This document shows, one piece after another, positions 26,636 through 35,149 of a stretch of 64,000 bases of DNA. Position numbers and translations under genes: made by a program. Origin of the DNA: Sporosarcina highlanderae (GTDB lineage: Bacteria > Bacillota > Bacilli > Bacillales_A > Planococcaceae); contig NZ_JAROCC010000007.1 in the NCBI RefSeq assembly GCF_030433715.1, positions 62,001 to 126,000 of the forward strand, written 5' to 3'. Numbering within the stretch: the first letter of the stretch is position 1; every line of letters begins with the position of its first letter. The notes beneath the pieces were generated by a model that saw only the letters and a list, made by a program, of their open reading frames with translations, did no database searches and was not told where the DNA came from.

Positions 26636-27792
26636 TTATTCATATCCTCAATCGCTACTTTCGCTAATTTTGAAATGACCATATCATCCATTGGAGGATT
26701 ATGCAAACCGGCCCGGACGTCACGATAATAGCGTTGAAGTGGATTGGTCAGTTCCATGCTTTTTGCTCCTACAATACGCATCGCCTGGTCAACAATTTGA
26801 ATCGCAGCATTCGTCACTACATGCTTAGCGGCACCTAATTCCTGTTTCATCAATTTCCGTTTTTCTACATCATCATAAGCGGCTGCAACGCTGTAAAGAA
26901 AATGCCTCGCTTGCATTAACTCAAGATCGATTTGTCCAATATGGCTTTGAACATTCGGCAATTCAGAAATGCTCCCTTGTATACTATTCGGTTTGTGTTC
27001 TACCGCAAATTTCACAACGTAATCACGTGCGGCTTGCGCAATTCCTAAATAACAGGCTGGAATATGTAGAAGCCATCCATTCAACTTTTCTCCACGTGGT
27101 CCATTGTTGAACTCCACGAAATCTTCCTCGTTTACCTTAACATTATTCAAAACCAAATCATGGCTCTCCGTTCCACGCATCCCTACCATATTCCAGGTTT
27201 CTTTAATGGATAAACCTTCACTGTCCCTGTCAATTAAGAAAAAGCCGATACCCTCTTGTCCTTCGACCCAAGCGGACACGAGGAAGTGGGTGAGTACAGG
27301 CGACATTGAAGTGAAGTTTTTCTGACCGTTAATGATGTAGTGACCACCTTTTTTGACCGCAGTTGTTCCCGGGCGACCACCACGTGTCGGACTGCCAGTT
27401 TGGGCTTCGCTTGCAGCACGGTTCACTAATGCACCGTTCAAGACCTCTTTTGCAAATTTCTCCAAACGTTTCGCTTCCCAAGTTTCACTTTCAAAAAGGT
27501 CGCCGACTGCCCCTTGATGCCAACCGATGGATAAAGCGGTGGCACCATCGTAGGAAGCGATTGTTTCCTGCATCAGAATCATGTCTGTCACAGTGATTCC
27601 GTCCCCTCCGTATTTCTTCGAAAGAGTCAACTTTGTATATCCCAAGTCAACAAGAGATTGTATATTTTCTTTTGGAAAAACGGCATGTCGGTCAGTACGT
27701 TCAGCTGATCCACGAATCTGTGACTCAAGGCCATTTAGTTTCTCTATCCATTCTCTTTGTAGATCAGTGGTGATAAAAAGCTCCTTTGACAT
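26632..27792 (-). CDS. Acyl-CoA dehydrogenase (YdbM-like)
   Basis: A 386-residue flavoprotein with the usual helix-barrel-helix layout: GAVGDLFE and ASEAQTGSPTRGG (FAD-binding, about 125), GTESHDLVLNNVKV, and a C-terminal RYYRDVRAGLHNPPMDD. It oxidises an acyl-CoA; the chain length is not predictable. No electron-transfer flavoprotein or thiolase is adjacent. Pairing with a ypsA-like gene is unusual and may only reflect operon shuffling. Confidence 0.88.
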   Translation of the reverse strand: MSKELFITTDLQREWIEKLNGLESQIRGSAERTDRHAVFPKENIQSLVDLGYTKLTLSKKYGGDGITVTDMILMQETIASYDGATALSIGWHQGAVGDLFESETWEAKRLEKFAKEVLNGALVNRAASEAQTGSPTRGGRPGTTAVKKGGHYIINGQKNFTSMSPVLTHFLVSAWVEGQEGIGFFLIDRDSEGLSIKETWNMVGMRGTESHDLVLNNVKVNEEDFVEFNNGPRGEKLNGWLLHIPACYLGIAQAARDYVVKFAVEHKPNSIQGSISELPNVQSHIGQIDLELMQARHFLYSVAAAYDDVEKRKLMKQELGAAKHVVTNAAIQIVDQAMRIVGAKSMELTNPLQRYYRDVRAGLHNPPMDDMVISKLAKVAIEDMNK

Positions 27793-27946
27793 TTACTACA
27801 CCCTTTCTTCAAAATGACGAATGTATATTTTACTATTATACTCAAGTAATCTATGCTTAGGGGGTAATTAGCAGTTGAGCGATTTAAACCGGACAATGTT
27901 AGTCTCTTGAAATATTGTTAATGAAATTAATTGAGGAGGTAAAGAA

Positions 27947-28447
27947 ATGCAGATAAAGAGATTATGTCCGCAGGATGCGGGGGCCTACTATACTATTCGT
28001 TTAGAGGCTTTAACTATGAACCCTGAGGCATTTGCTGCAAGTTTCTTGGAGGAGAAGAGGCAATCTGCTGAAAAATACTCAGAAAGATTTCAAGGCGATG
28101 ATTCCGTTACGTTTGGGGCATTTGATGAATCGGGACTGATTGGTACCATTACGTTAATCCCAGAAAAATTAATGAAGCTTAAACACCGTGCATCAATTGT
28201 TGCCATGTATGTAAAGCCTGAAAAACGAGGAAATGGTGTAGCTAAACAACTCATGGGAGCAGTGATTCAAATGGCAGGATCGTTAGAAGGTATTGAACAA
28301 ATCCATTTGACAGTAGTCAGTTCCAACTCAGCTGCGATTAGACTTTATTCTTCATTTGGATTTAAAACGTATGGTATAGAGAAAAACGCATTAAAAATAG
28401 ATGGAACCTATTTCGATGAGGAATTAATGGTGTTATTTTTGAGCTGA
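27947..28447 (+). CDS. GNAT-family N-acetyltransferase
   Basis: A 166-residue protein with the acetyl-CoA loop KRGNGVAKQLMGAV near residue 95 and SSNSAAIRLYSSFGFKTYG towards the end. It resembles RimI/YkkB-like acetyltransferases; the substrate is unknown. ATG follows GAGGAGG. A terminator lies directly downstream. Confidence 0.87.
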   Translation: MQIKRLCPQDAGAYYTIRLEALTMNPEAFAASFLEEKRQSAEKYSERFQGDDSVTFGAFDESGLIGTITLIPEKLMKLKHRASIVAMYVKPEKRGNGVAKQLMGAVIQMAGSLEGIEQIHLTVVSSNSAAIRLYSSFGFKTYGIEKNALKIDGTYFDEELMVLFLS

Positions 28448-28459
28448 AGGGTAAGAAAT

Positions 28460-28491
28460 GGATCAATAACAAACTGTGATTGATCCTTTTT
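28460..28491 (+). terminator. Rho-independent terminator
   Basis: Stem GGATCAAT / ATTGATCC followed by TTTTT, behind the acetyltransferase gene. Confidence 0.85.
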
Positions 28492-28494
28492 GTA

Positions 28495-28821
28495 TTAACG
28501 ATCTGTTTCCTGAAAATCAATTCCTTTGAGCTCTCCAGTTTTTGTAGTATATTTAATCCTTACAAAAACACCGAATTCTTTGTCGGCCTCTTTGAGCCAT
28601 AGTTTAAACTTCTCGATTGTCATGTCCCCGTCTAATTCGCTCCCTTCATGCAAGTAGTCAATAATGGATGCTTTTGGATATTTTGATTGGGTCTCTTTCA
28701 TGGCAAGTTGTCCCCATTTTGCGTAAGAAGGCTCAACCGGTTCGTTAATGATTATTTGCTGGTCTGTTAGTGCAGAATGAGCGGTAAATACCATTCCAAG
28801 TGCAATAACTAAATTTCGCAT
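28495..28821 (-). CDS. Secreted DUF3889 protein (YqzG-like)
   Basis: A 108-residue protein with a short signal-like N-terminus and the DUF3889 core: YAKWGQLAMKETQSKYPKA, DYLHEGSE, FKLWLKEADKEFGVFVRI. The function of the family is unknown. A strong AAAAGGAGAT site precedes ATG. Only about 50 bases upstream of the start lies an intrinsic terminator, itself preceded by a 240-base leader and a good promoter. Its expression may therefore depend on read-through. Confidence 0.8.
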   Translation of the reverse strand: MRNLVIALGMVFTAHSALTDQQIIINEPVEPSYAKWGQLAMKETQSKYPKASIIDYLHEGSELDGDMTIEKFKLWLKEADKEFGVFVRIKYTTKTGELKGIDFQETDR

Positions 28822-28872
28822 TTCAAGTTCATCTCCTTTTTTATAGGATGTCGAATTTAACTAAAATAATAC

Positions 28873-28903
28873 AAAAAAGCACCACCCAGTTAAGGGTGGT
28901 GCT
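28873..28903 (-). terminator. Intrinsic terminator in front of the DUF3889 gene
   Basis: On the minus strand a 10-bp perfect stem AGCACCACCC / GGGTGGTGCT with a 6-base loop is followed by five more T. It lies between the leader and the coding region, not behind a gene. Confidence 0.85.
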
Positions 28904-29110
28904 GGATAATTTTAATTAAGTAAAGCCGCCTTTGCCGTATTTAATCATAGAAAGTTTTAAACCACCACTCCTCAAAGTGGGTGTTCGCAAAAACATTCCT
29001 GTCTGTCCCAATCAGTATTGGATAGGGCTTGCCATTCCTGTTCTTATATAAAACTCCCTTTTACAGCATAAAGGTTAAAACTTAATGTTATACGTACAAT
29101 GCAGCTTATG
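28904..29110 (-). ncRNA. Candidate leader RNA or small RNA upstream of the DUF3889 gene
   Basis: The segment between the promoter and the terminator is about 200 bases and carries no convincing gene; a 7-codon and a 10-codon frame are the longest starts near ribosome-like sites. It has local hairpins, for example CCAAT-ACTG-ATTGG. A GAGTGGTGGT stretch can pair with the ACCACC of the terminator's first arm, which would make an antiterminator. I cannot match it to a known riboswitch, T-box or 6S RNA. Confidence 0.5.
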
Positions 29111-29115
29111 TTTAT

Positions 29116-29144
29116 ATAATACACTGGTTTTTCTGCGTTTTCAA
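29116..29144 (-). promoter_or_regulatory. SigmaA promoter of the leader RNA
   Basis: On the minus strand TTGAAA, 17 bases, TATTAT. Transcription would start near 29109 and run toward the DUF3889 gene. Confidence 0.7.
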
Positions 29145-29263
29145 TGGAAATTTTTGACTAATGAGTATTGATTTACGAAATAATAAAACAACGATGATTT
29201 CACGAAGAATAAGGTATAATAAGAAAAATTCAGTGGGTTCACTGTTGAAGAAGGTGATTGTAT

Positions 29264-30583
29264 TTGAAACAACGAGAGCAATGGACATCGAAGATAGGTT
29301 TTGTTTTAGCCGCCGCAGGTAGCGCTATAGGACTTGGGGCTATATGGAAGTTCCCTTATATGGCAGGAACGAATGGTGGCAGTGTTTTTGTTTTGTTATT
29401 TATTATTTGTACATTGGCAATAGGATTGCCGATATTGTTAGCAGAATTCGTTGTCGGAAGAAGGGGACAGCATGATGCGGTTACCTCTCTTAAACGACTT
29501 GCACCGGGTCGTAGCTGGTATTTGATTGGTTGGCTTGGCTTAGGATCTTCGTTTATCCTTTTATCTTTTTATAGTGTGGTTGGGGGATGGATTCTATCTT
29601 ATCTTGCGAGGGCAATCGTATCACGTCTAAATACATCCGATTATGGTGGGCTATTCGGTTCGATTATTGCAAATCCGATGGAAGTGTTGTTTGCTCAGGC
29701 AGTCTTCATGATCATGACGATATGGATTGTGCAAAGCGGGATTAAAGGCGGAATTGAGCGTGCAAGCCGATGGATGATGCCGTTATTATTCATTTTCTTC
29801 ATCATACTTGCGATACGATCGTTGACGCTTGACGGTGCTATGGAAGGAATCCGTTTTCTCTTTGTACCGGATTGGTCGTATTTAACCGGAAAGACATTTT
29901 TACTTGCTCTTGGACAAGCCTTTTTCTCATTAAGCGTTGGTGTAACGGCGATGCTGACCTATGCGTCCTACTTGCCGAAGGAAGAAAAACTTGGTCAATC
30001 AGCGTTCAATGTCTCCATATTGAATATTTTCATTTCTCTCTTAGCGGGAATCGTCATTTTTCCAGCTGTTTTCGCGCTTGGACAATTACCTGATGAAGGG
30101 CCGGGACTTATATTTGTCATCTTGCCAGCTATATTCAATGAAATTCCTTTAGGTGGATTTTTCATGGTGCTGTTTTTCATCCTACTATTATTTGCGACAC
30201 TAACTTCTTCGATTGCCATGCTGGAAATTGTTGTGTCGACAGGAATTGGGAAGAAACATGAATGGAGAAGGAAAGCTTCTTGGTTGTTCGGATTGCTTAT
30301 TTTCATCGTAGGGATTCCAAGTGCTCTATCGTTTGGAGTTTTATCGGATGTGAAAATGCCTGGGGGCTCGATTTTTGACTTCGCTGATATTTTGACAAGC
30401 CGAATCGGATTACCAGTCGGTGCACTTCTTATCTCATTTTTTGCGGGCTTTGTATTGACGACTGCTGAAACAGATGATGAATTAAGAATGCATCCATTTC
30501 TAAATCGTTCATGGAAATTCATCGTAAGAATTGTTGCACCTCTTGCCATCATCGTTATTTTTATCGCATCATTTTTAACATGA
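29264..30583 (+). CDS. Sodium-dependent transporter of the neurotransmitter:sodium symporter family
   Basis: A polytopic protein of about 439 residues and 11-12 membrane segments. The NSS signature is present near the N-terminus: KIGFVLAAAGSAIGLGAIWKFPYMAGTNGG, with the unwound helix 1 GSAIGLGAIW. Homologues such as LeuT couple Na+ to amino-acid uptake; the substrate here is unknown. TTG at 29264 is about six bases after AAGGTGA; another TTG at 29258 overlaps that site. Confidence 0.9.
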   Translation: MKQREQWTSKIGFVLAAAGSAIGLGAIWKFPYMAGTNGGSVFVLLFIICTLAIGLPILLAEFVVGRRGQHDAVTSLKRLAPGRSWYLIGWLGLGSSFILLSFYSVVGGWILSYLARAIVSRLNTSDYGGLFGSIIANPMEVLFAQAVFMIMTIWIVQSGIKGGIERASRWMMPLLFIFFIILAIRSLTLDGAMEGIRFLFVPDWSYLTGKTFLLALGQAFFSLSVGVTAMLTYASYLPKEEKLGQSAFNVSILNIFISLLAGIVIFPAVFALGQLPDEGPGLIFVILPAIFNEIPLGGFFMVLFFILLLFATLTSSIAMLEIVVSTGIGKKHEWRRKASWLFGLLIFIVGIPSALSFGVLSDVKMPGGSIFDFADILTSRIGLPVGALLISFFAGFVLTTAETDDELRMHPFLNRSWKFIVRIVAPLAIIVIFIASFLT

Positions 30584-30585
30584 AT

Positions 30586-30622
30586 AAAAACCGTCTACAT
30601 TGTAGAAGTGTAGACGGTTTTT
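30586..30622. terminator. Bidirectional terminator
   Basis: AAAAACCGTCTACA / TGTAGACGGTTTTT, 14-bp stem, between convergent genes. Confidence 0.9.
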
Positions 30623-30629
30623 ATTTCAT

Positions 30630-31076
30630 TTAACAAGACTTTTCATAAACGGATGTCGGGTTTCCGAAAATATCATAACAGTCCGCAATTCTTGACCATC
30701 CATACTTTTCATAATACCCAATATGATCGGTCGTCAAATATAGCCTGTCGTATCCCTTTCTTTTTGCTTCGCCAACCGCATGATCCATTAACTTTGAGCC
30801 AATCGCTTGTCCCCTGTAATCCGGGTCCACATACAAACACGCAAGCCACGGAGAGAGGTCTTGTCGACTGACCAGATCATTCCGTAAAATGGCATATGTT
30901 CCGATTATTGTATCGCCCTCAAGCGCTATGTAAAATGAAGGAACGCTTTCAGTTGTCGAATGTCCCATACAGTCCTCGTAAAACTTATAATTTGCTTCGT
31001 TTCCCCATTGCTCCCAAAACGCTTTTGCTGACCTTTCGAAAAGATCTTGTCTTTCTTGTACTGATAGAATTTCCAT
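30630..31076 (-). CDS. GNAT-family N-acetyltransferase
   Basis: A 148-residue protein with LACLYVDPDYRGQAIGSKLMDHAV (acetyl-CoA loop RGQAIG, about residue 97) and a final YYEKYGWSRIAD. Substrate unknown. ATG follows AAGGGGG with suitable spacing. Confidence 0.87.
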   Translation of the reverse strand: MEILSVQERQDLFERSAKAFWEQWGNEANYKFYEDCMGHSTTESVPSFYIALEGDTIIGTYAILRNDLVSRQDLSPWLACLYVDPDYRGQAIGSKLMDHAVGEAKRKGYDRLYLTTDHIGYYEKYGWSRIADCYDIFGNPTSVYEKSC

Positions 31077-31170
31077 TTATGTAACCCCCTTCACTTTTTA
31101 CTATACTTTAAAGGAAATCAAAAACAAATGGCGAATTATACTTACAAATACGCTTTTGGGGGAGATAAAT

Positions 31171-31644
31171 GTGGAAGTGAAAACAGTCGCTACTTTTGAA
31201 TGTGGAATTATCGAGAAGGAATACCAGTTGGTAGGGGAGAGCATTACCGCAAACTTTCCTGAAGGATTCCCGGATGCTGCCATTAAAGTTCAAATGGATT
31301 TTGAAAGAAGATTAGATGAGGTTGCGAATTGGAAGAGTAAACAGGTCTTATTCAGTCCTTATATGTCCAATGGTATCTTCGCAACTTATTTCGCTTGTTT
31401 AGAGGTTGATGAGATTAAAGACGTCCCTGAGGGTATGATGGCTCTTAAACTACCATTAACGAAATACGCAAAAATCAGCTGCTCAAATAAAACGGTTGGC
31501 CAGGGGTATAATAAATTATTTGCCTGGATGGGGGAAAATGGACATAAACAGAAACAATACAATGATTCCTGCCCAATCGAAATATTCTATCTTGAGGAAG
31601 ACACAGAGGAAGAAGTTGTTGAAATTTTAATGCCGATTCAATGA
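31171..31644 (+). CDS. GyrI-like effector-binding-domain protein
   Basis: A protein of about 157 residues built of a two-fold SHS2-like module: VEVKTVATFECGIIEKEYQLVGES, a central YFACLEVDEIKDVPEGMMALKLP, and NKLFAWMGENGHKQKQYNDSCPIEIFY. This resembles the ligand-binding half of AraC/BltR-type regulators and GyrI, without a DNA-binding domain. It may bind drugs or other small molecules. GTG at 31171 is six bases after GGGGGAG. Confidence 0.65.
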   Translation: MEVKTVATFECGIIEKEYQLVGESITANFPEGFPDAAIKVQMDFERRLDEVANWKSKQVLFSPYMSNGIFATYFACLEVDEIKDVPEGMMALKLPLTKYAKISCSNKTVGQGYNKLFAWMGENGHKQKQYNDSCPIEIFYLEEDTEEEVVEILMPIQ

Positions 31645-31649
31645 GTTAA

Positions 31650-31690
31650 GAACCGGACATCCAAATAGGATAGTCCGGTTCATATTTTAT
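31650..31690 (+). terminator. Rho-independent terminator
   Basis: Stem GAACCGGAC / GTCCGGTTC followed by a T-rich stretch. Confidence 0.75.
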
Positions 31691-31718
31691 ACATTACTCT
31701 CGAGCATGTCCATTATTT

Positions 31719-31931
31719 TTACAGTGTCCTAGTAATGGCTATTTTTCTGTACATTGCATGAATCTTTGGATTTTCTTTTTCCCATGCTGCGTTTCTTGGA
31801 AATGGGATATTGAATTGCTTTTCCATCTCTTTCATTAAACTGACAAGTAGAATATCCTTTTTGGGTTGATCTGCAAAGATAATCTTCTCGTATTCACTCT
31901 GATAATCCGCCAATGACTTCTTAGCGGCCAT
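31719..31931 (-). CDS. Small protein of unknown function
   Basis: A 70-residue, mostly helical, charged protein (MAAKKSLADYQSEYEKII..., MEKQFNIPFPRNAAWEKENP). I do not recognise a family. The gene is supported by an excellent AAGGAGG seven bases before ATG. It lies 28 bases downstream of the TctA-type gene and is probably the last gene of that minus-strand operon. Confidence 0.65.
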   Translation of the reverse strand: MAAKKSLADYQSEYEKIIFADQPKKDILLVSLMKEMEKQFNIPFPRNAAWEKENPKIHAMYRKIAITRTL

Positions 31932-31959
31932 TTCAATTCCTCCTTAGACCCTATTTCAA

Positions 31960-33315
31960 TTAAAATCCAAATAGGGTAGCCATAATCCAAGCTGAAGCGT
32001 AGAACACCATAAACTGTACCCCTGCTCCAATGCCAAGGATGCGATTCAAAAGACCACCAACAGCAGCTACAGTAAACGTAAGGGCGATACCGACAAATTG
32101 CGCCTCATGAAAAGCAAGCAGACATGCCAATCCAAGAAACATTGCAACAATCGCTTCCTGGCTCACAAATTTCATAACGATAACGGAAGCTTTTCTTGCA
32201 TAGTTCATTGAAAAAGGATATGCAATGAGTGAGGCCACAACGAGACCTATCAATCCATAAATGAAGAAATCCCATGACGTCATGTAAGTATGCAAGTTAT
32301 TGACAGGATCGACAGTGAAAACGGGCGGTGCATTGAACAAAGGAGAAGCCGGCCCTAATGCAACGGGACTCAAAGGAATCCCAAACGCAATAAGTGGAAT
32401 GATCGCTTCTGCAATATATGTAGACTCCGTAACACCATTCATCACTGTTAAACTTGTTGTCGATTTTTTATAAGCACCTTTCGTACGGGACCCAACGATT
32501 TCACCCATTAATGAAGTCATACCGACTGGGCTGAAAACGAAAGTTAATGAAGAAATAAATGTCGTAATCGCGGTGAAAAACTTCTGCCTGTTAGTAAGTA
32601 TCTTAAACGGGTTTGGAAAGTATCCTTTCCATGCTTTAGTTTCAGGAGCAAGGTTATACTCCTTAGGCTTACTTCTTTCTATTGAACGTTTTGCACTTGC
32701 GGAAGTCGCAAACAAAATATCAGAAAACATAGGTCCGACTGCAATTCCTAAAAAGAAGCTGATCGATAAATGTTTTTCCAATAGGGTGAAACTCATTAAA
32801 TCTAAACTTTTTATAAAGAAAGCAAAAGGAATAATCATTAAAACACTTACCCATCTTCCTTTTGAGAAGTAGGCGATTAATATAGCTGCTAGTGTAAATA
32901 TGATTCCAGCTGAAGATTTAAAGAAGTCGGCAAACTGACCTAAGAATTGCCCTAAGAGAACCGCTGTTGGAAGGGCGATAAAAGCCCCAATGATACCTCC
33001 GGATATCATCTTTCTAAGAGCGACGTGGGGCATTCCCATTCTTCTGAGTGTATTGGCATGGTCAACTAAAGGAACCGCCGTAGTATCACCAGGAATCCCC
33101 ATTAAAGCTGTTGGTACAGCATGCGTTAGGTGCTTTGCCAAAACAGCGGCCATGAAGAATGAAAAGACCGCTACTGGAGGAGCACCCAAAAGGATGACCA
33201 ACAGGGTAAGGGGAACCATGATAGCTGTTTCGTCTGTCCCGGATATCAAACCGATCAACGAAAATACAATTGCTCCGATTAATGCAAATAAAAATGCCGT
33301 TAGTAATAAGCTCAT
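31960..33315 (-). CDS. TctA-family tricarboxylate-type transporter permease
   Basis: A 451-residue protein with about 11-12 hydrophobic segments and the TctA-like loop ALMGIPGDTTAVPLVDH near residue 72. A second GIPLSPVALGPASPLF loop lies near residue 320. TctA proteins form the large membrane subunit of tripartite solute importers. Here no periplasmic-type binding protein (TctC) is adjacent; instead a small two-helix protein and an HMG-CoA reductase are upstream and overlapping. Mevalonate or a similar carboxylate is the inferred substrate. Confidence 0.8.
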   Translation of the reverse strand: MSLLLTAFLFALIGAIVFSLIGLISGTDETAIMVPLTLLVILLGAPPVAVFSFFMAAVLAKHLTHAVPTALMGIPGDTTAVPLVDHANTLRRMGMPHVALRKMISGGIIGAFIALPTAVLLGQFLGQFADFFKSSAGIIFTLAAILIAYFSKGRWVSVLMIIPFAFFIKSLDLMSFTLLEKHLSISFFLGIAVGPMFSDILFATSASAKRSIERSKPKEYNLAPETKAWKGYFPNPFKILTNRQKFFTAITTFISSLTFVFSPVGMTSLMGEIVGSRTKGAYKKSTTSLTVMNGVTESTYIAEAIIPLIAFGIPLSPVALGPASPLFNAPPVFTVDPVNNLHTYMTSWDFFIYGLIGLVVASLIAYPFSMNYARKASVIVMKFVSQEAIVAMFLGLACLLAFHEAQFVGIALTFTVAAVGGLLNRILGIGAGVQFMVFYASAWIMATLFGF

Positions 33316-33758
33316 TTCTTCACTTCTCCTCCAAGAGCTCTAAACTGCTCAAGAACGCCAAGTTCCTCTAACTCTTTTTTAGTGATTGGGTCGTTCTCGA
33401 TTAACGCTAATTCTTCATCCACGTCTAATTGTAAATCCTCAAAAACTTCTTTCATACTTTCAAATGATGTCTCTTCTTCAATCAATATTCGTTTTGGTTT
33501 AAATACAAAAGAACAAAATACTAATGAAAGAACGGTTCCTGTAATCCCAAGAAGTAAGGAATAGGACGCGACCATATTTTCACTAGCGATAGATGGGAAA
33601 AACCAGAGGCCGAGATTGTATCCACCTAAACTAACTGCAACACTTATAATAACTGAGAAGAGTAATTGGTTAGGGACAATGGTATCTCCAAGTATTTCTA
33701 AATACTTCTTTTGCTCTGTTTCCCGCGAATTGGAATGCTTATCAGTCAAATTATTCAC
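33312..33758 (-). CDS. Small membrane partner of the TctA-type permease
   Basis: A 148-residue protein with a polar N-terminus, two transmembrane helices (about residues 32-55 and 62-88) and an acidic C-terminal tail rich in E and D. It overlaps both neighbours: four bases with the permease and eight with the reductase gene. It occupies the place of TctB, the small subunit, but is shorter than usual TctB, so this is inferred from context. Confidence 0.65.
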   Translation of the reverse strand: MNNLTDKHSNSRETEQKKYLEILGDTIVPNQLLFSVIISVAVSLGGYNLGLWFFPSIASENMVASYSLLLGITGTVLSLVFCSFVFKPKRILIEEETSFESMKEVFEDLQLDVDEELALIENDPITKKELEELGVLEQFRALGGEVKK

Positions 33759-35019
33759 CTCTTTGAATTGCTTTAGTGATCTCCAAAATCCGATCGTATC
33801 GTAAATCTTTTTCTGCTACCGCTTTGGCCACAATCCGATCAATATCAGATTTATCTGCGCCAGCCATAACCGCTAAATTTCTTGCGTGTAGGGACATATG
33901 ACCACGCTGGATGCCTTCAGATGAAAGAGCACGAAGTCCAGCGGCATTTTGTGCAAGTCCTGTCGCAGCAATACAACCAGCAAGCTCTTCAGCAGAACTT
34001 ATTCCCATAATTTTTAACGAAGCTTGTGCAACTGGATGCGTTTTCGTAGCACCACCAACTATTCCGACCGCCATAGGAAGCTCAATTGAACCTGACAAGT
34101 TGCCGTCCGCATTTATTTCGAACTTCGTCAAGGATCTGTAATGTCCGGAAATGGAAGCGTAGGCATGGGCACCCGCTTCTACAGCACGAGTGTCATTGCC
34201 TGTCGCTAAAACAACCGCTGAAATACCGTTCATAATTCCTTTATTATGTGTAGCTGCACGGTAAGGATCAAACTCCGCAAATTCATAAGCACTAACAATA
34301 TCTTTCACAACGTCTTTTCCTCCAAGAGCTTCGGCTGAAAATACTGCACGTGCACGAATTAGTCTACGATCAGCTAAATTTGAAATGATCCTTAGAATTA
34401 CTCTACCACCTGTGATCGATTCGATAATAGGTGCGACGGATTCAGCCATCGTGTTTACAGCATTTGCACCCATTGCATCTTTTGTATCGACGATGAGGTG
34501 GATAACAAGCATAGTATGATTTGTGGTTGGAATAATATGCACTTCTAAATCTTTTACCCCACCGCCTAAAGAAACTAATGTTGGGTCTTTCTCATTGCAA
34601 TGGTTCATAATCTCTTCTTTATGTTCAAAGATTTTGGCTTTCGCTGCATAAGGATCAGCAATATCAAGAACTTGAATTTGCCCACGCATGATTGTTCCGC
34701 TCATCGATGTGAAGAATCCACCATGTTCATAGGTAGCTTTTGCCGCATTACTTGCAGCCGCAACAACTGATGGCTCCTCAGTTGCCATCGGAATGAATGT
34801 ATCTTTCCCATTTACTTTAAAGTTAGTCGCAATTCCTACAGGAATACTGATTTGGCCCACGACGTTTTCAATCATCGAATCTGCAAGGTCCATAGGTAGT
34901 GGTTGATTAGCAGATAGATAGGCTAACTCATCCTCTGTTAAACCGCGATCTTTTGTTACAATATCAAGTCGTTCTTTAACGGATAAACGATAAAATCCGG
35001 GAATTCTTGTAGTTGTCAT
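33751..35019 (-). CDS. mvaA: Hydroxymethylglutaryl-CoA reductase, class II (degradative type)
   Basis: A protein of about 422 residues. Class II HMG-CoA reductase signatures are clear: ENVVGQISIPVGIA (about residue 52), the catalytic glutamate motif TEEPSVVAAAS, DAMGANAVNTM, GNDTRAVEAGAHAYAS and the C-terminal histidine in RGHMSLHARN. The enzyme interconverts mevalonate and HMG-CoA using NAD(P). In catabolic operons it oxidises mevalonate. Biosynthetic mva genes are not nearby, and it is coupled to a transporter, which favours catabolism. ATG at 35019 is eight bases after AGGAG. Confidence 0.92.
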   Translation of the reverse strand: MTTTRIPGFYRLSVKERLDIVTKDRGLTEDELAYLSANQPLPMDLADSMIENVVGQISIPVGIATNFKVNGKDTFIPMATEEPSVVAAASNAAKATYEHGGFFTSMSGTIMRGQIQVLDIADPYAAKAKIFEHKEEIMNHCNEKDPTLVSLGGGVKDLEVHIIPTTNHTMLVIHLIVDTKDAMGANAVNTMAESVAPIIESITGGRVILRIISNLADRRLIRARAVFSAEALGGKDVVKDIVSAYEFAEFDPYRAATHNKGIMNGISAVVLATGNDTRAVEAGAHAYASISGHYRSLTKFEINADGNLSGSIELPMAVGIVGGATKTHPVAQASLKIMGISSAEELAGCIAATGLAQNAAGLRALSSEGIQRGHMSLHARNLAVMAGADKSDIDRIVAKAVAEKDLRYDRILEITKAIQRGE

Positions 35020-35149
35020 TCTATACACTCCTCGTTTTGTGTAGTGGCATTCAACTAAGTTGAATGCAGTTACACAAGATGGTACATGAAAATAGACTTA
35101 ATGTAAATACGTAAAATACACTTCATTCCAAATAGATATATTTTTCAAA

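Noticed and set aside
28904..29110. 6S RNA, tmRNA, SRP RNA or a T-box
   Set aside because: None of the diagnostic elements is present: no T-box GGTGG, no tmRNA tag frame or 3' CCA arm, no SRP tetraloop domain, and no closing stem around a central bubble as in 6S RNA.
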